Shown: positions 62,857 to 64,000 of the stretch, in pieces
Layout: each line of letters starts with the position of its first letter
Position numbering within the stretch: position 1 is the first letter of the stretch
Assembly: GCF_022760995.1 (NCBI RefSeq)
Contig: NZ_JAKWJO010000008.1
Span: 1-64,000 of the forward strand
From: Dyella sedimenti
Lineage (GTDB): Bacteria > Pseudomonadota > Gammaproteobacteria > Xanthomonadales > Rhodanobacteraceae
Direction of reading: 5' to 3'
Length of the DNA stretch: 64,000 nt
Notes under the pieces: generated by a model
What the model was told of the DNA's origin: nothing
Seen by the model: only the letters and a program-made list of their open reading frames with translations
The model's database searches: none
Translations under genes and position numbers: made by a program

Positions 62857-64000
62857 TCAGGACGCTGCCGGTCGTTCCGCCAGCAGAGCGATGCGGCTGG
62901 ACCATTCGTTGCGCAAGGGAGCCGGCCAGCCGCGCCCGATGACGAAGCGGCGCTCGGCCAGGTGTTCCGCCCGATAGGCGGGATCGTCCACCTGGACGTC
63001 GATGCCGCCATCCACGCTGAACAGCATTGCGCCATGCCAGTTCCCCATCCAGCGTTCCAGCCCTTCGCTGCACACCACGTAGCCGGCGCCGAGGCGGTCC
63101 GCGGCGATGGCTTCCAGCAGGTCGCCCTCGCGGGATGCCTTGTGGAACGTCCAGCGCTCGCCAGCCAGGCCGGCCTGGTGCGCCAGGGCATCCAGCGCAT
63201 CGCGGATCTTTCGCTCGGTGGCCTCGGTGGATTGCCGCGCATCCGCCTCACGCTGCCGTTGGTGTGCCTCGGCGGCCGGCCTGGCATGCCGCATCAGGCG
63301 CCGCACGTTCCACTTGGCTTCCCGCGCTTCGGCCGCTCCCAGGGTCACCTGTTGCTTGATGCCGGCCAGCCGCACGTCCTGTCGCGAGGTGGTGACCTTG
63401 TATTGGTAGGCGTGGCCCGGGCCGTAGGCCGTTCCAGTCACCATGCCGCCCGACGAGGTATAGCCCGTCATGGTGGTCACGGTGGGGATATGCCCCCACT
63501 TCTGCAGCACTTCACGCTCGAACGTCGCATCGAACGCATGCAGGGGCACGCGGGTCGTGGTGGCCTTGCTGCGCCGATAGGGACGCGTATATACCTCCAC
63601 CTCGGCATCGCCGTGCAGCCACCGGAACGCCAGCGTCCGGGCATAGAAGCCGGTATCGCCCGTCGACAGCCGCCGCATGGCCACCATGGGCTGCGCCAGC
63701 AGGGCGCCCAGCGTGATGCCCACCATGCCCGCCAGCCCCAGCACGATCAGGGGAACCGCCACGCCGCCGATCCAATATCCCGTCCACTCCGGTGAACCCG
63801 CCGACAGGTGAGGCAGCTCATCCTGGAACGCTCCATTGACATACTGGATCAGGGGAACGCCGCGCTCGACCAGGCACACGCCCGCCAGTGCGCCGAACGG
63901 CAGCAGCGCCAGCAGCCGAGCCAGCCCGTAACTGCGCCACCGCCATCGGCGCCGGATGGCGAGGCCGGCACCTATCGCGAATGGCAGCCATGCGCCCCAG
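62857..64000 (-). CDS. Hypothetical membrane protein, 5' end outside the window
   Basis: The frame runs open past a GTG at 63879 to the window edge with no ATG in it, so the true start is beyond 64000. Visible residues begin WGAWLPFAIGAGLAIRRRWR, then a hydrophobic segment (ARLLALLPFGALAGVCLV) and another (WIGGVAVPLIVLGLAGMVGITLGALL), so at least two membrane helices. A soluble C-terminal domain of ~240 residues holds MTGYTSSGGMVTGTAYGPGHAYQYKVTT and an Arg/Glu-rich helix. The family is not recognised. Confidence 0.65.
   Translation of the reverse strand, partial: WGAWLPFAIGAGLAIRRRWRWRSYGLARLLALLPFGALAGVCLVERGVPLIQYVNGAFQDELPHLSAGSPEWTGYWIGGVAVPLIVLGLAGMVGITLGALLAQPMVAMRRLSTGDTGFYARTLAFRWLHGDAEVEVYTRPYRRSKATTTRVPLHAFDATFEREVLQKWGHIPTVTTMTGYTSSGGMVTGTAYGPGHAYQYKVTTSRQDVRLAGIKQQVTLGAAEAREAKWNVRRLMRHARPAAEAHQRQREADARQSTEATERKIRDALDALAHQAGLAGERWTFHKASREGDLLEAIAADRLGAGYVVCSEGLERWMGNWHGAMLFSVDGGIDVQVDDPAYRAEHLAERRFVIGRGWPAPLRNEWSSRIALLAERPAAS

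Overview
The window looks like the chromosome of a high-GC gammaproteobacterium of the Xanthomonadales/Lysobacterales, most likely the Rhodanobacteraceae (Dyella, Luteibacter, Rhodanobacter or Frateuria type). I infer this from the gene content and order: arsC-rluB-scpB-scpA, divergent acnA and acnB, orn-folP-glmM, tpiA-secG-tRNA-Leu, and the palindromic GTCATCCCGGC and GTGGGAGCGCACCCTGTG repeats common in that order. The genus is inference.

Layout. 0-2.7 kb is a scarred region: a decayed IS5-type element beside a stand-alone LigD-type polymerase, and two small unknown genes. 2.7-30.3 kb is ordinary chromosome: azoreductase with a divergent LysR regulator, a methionine aminotransferase/omega-amidase pair, a translationally coupled arsC-rluB-scpB group followed by scpA, dinB, a PilZ protein, fadD, both aconitases, a LysR regulator with an OxyR-like single cysteine, a DUF2461 protein, exonuclease I, oligoribonuclease, folP, glmM, an IPNS-like oxygenase, an SDR, tpiA, secG and tRNA-Leu(GAG).

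The character changes directly after the tRNA. 30.3-36.2 kb is a less GC-rich accessory island. It holds a GHKL/MutL-like ATPase overlapping an unknown Rossmann-like partner gene, facing a vsr-dcm pair. Beyond it lie a small membrane protein, the tail of a REP-associated (RAYT) transposase and a small lipoprotein. 36.3-48.1 kb is a two-partner secretion locus: TpsB transporter, a roughly 3,100-residue FHA/CdiA-like adhesin, and a lipoprotein gene coupled to its end by an ATGA overlap. 48.4-52.7 kb is a run of exported hydrolases with a cytochrome P460. 52.9-57.3 kb is a FixL/FixJ-like system with a multi-PAS/GAF kinase and two response regulators. A 163-bp MITE-like element then separates it from an exported GH95-like enzyme. 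The right end has an ATP-grasp/LLM-flavin enzyme pair and two unknown genes, the last cut by the window edge.

The best candidate for an under-described system is the four-gene ATPase/partner/vsr/dcm cassette after tRNA-Leu. Vsr and Dcm imply m5C modification and repair of its deamination, no conventional restriction enzyme is visible, and the ATPase and its partner occupy that place. The second structural surprise is the MITE: its ends match those of the IS5 remnant at the left edge, it carries a REP doublet as its core, and its TTA target duplication forms parts of the stop codons of both flanking genes.
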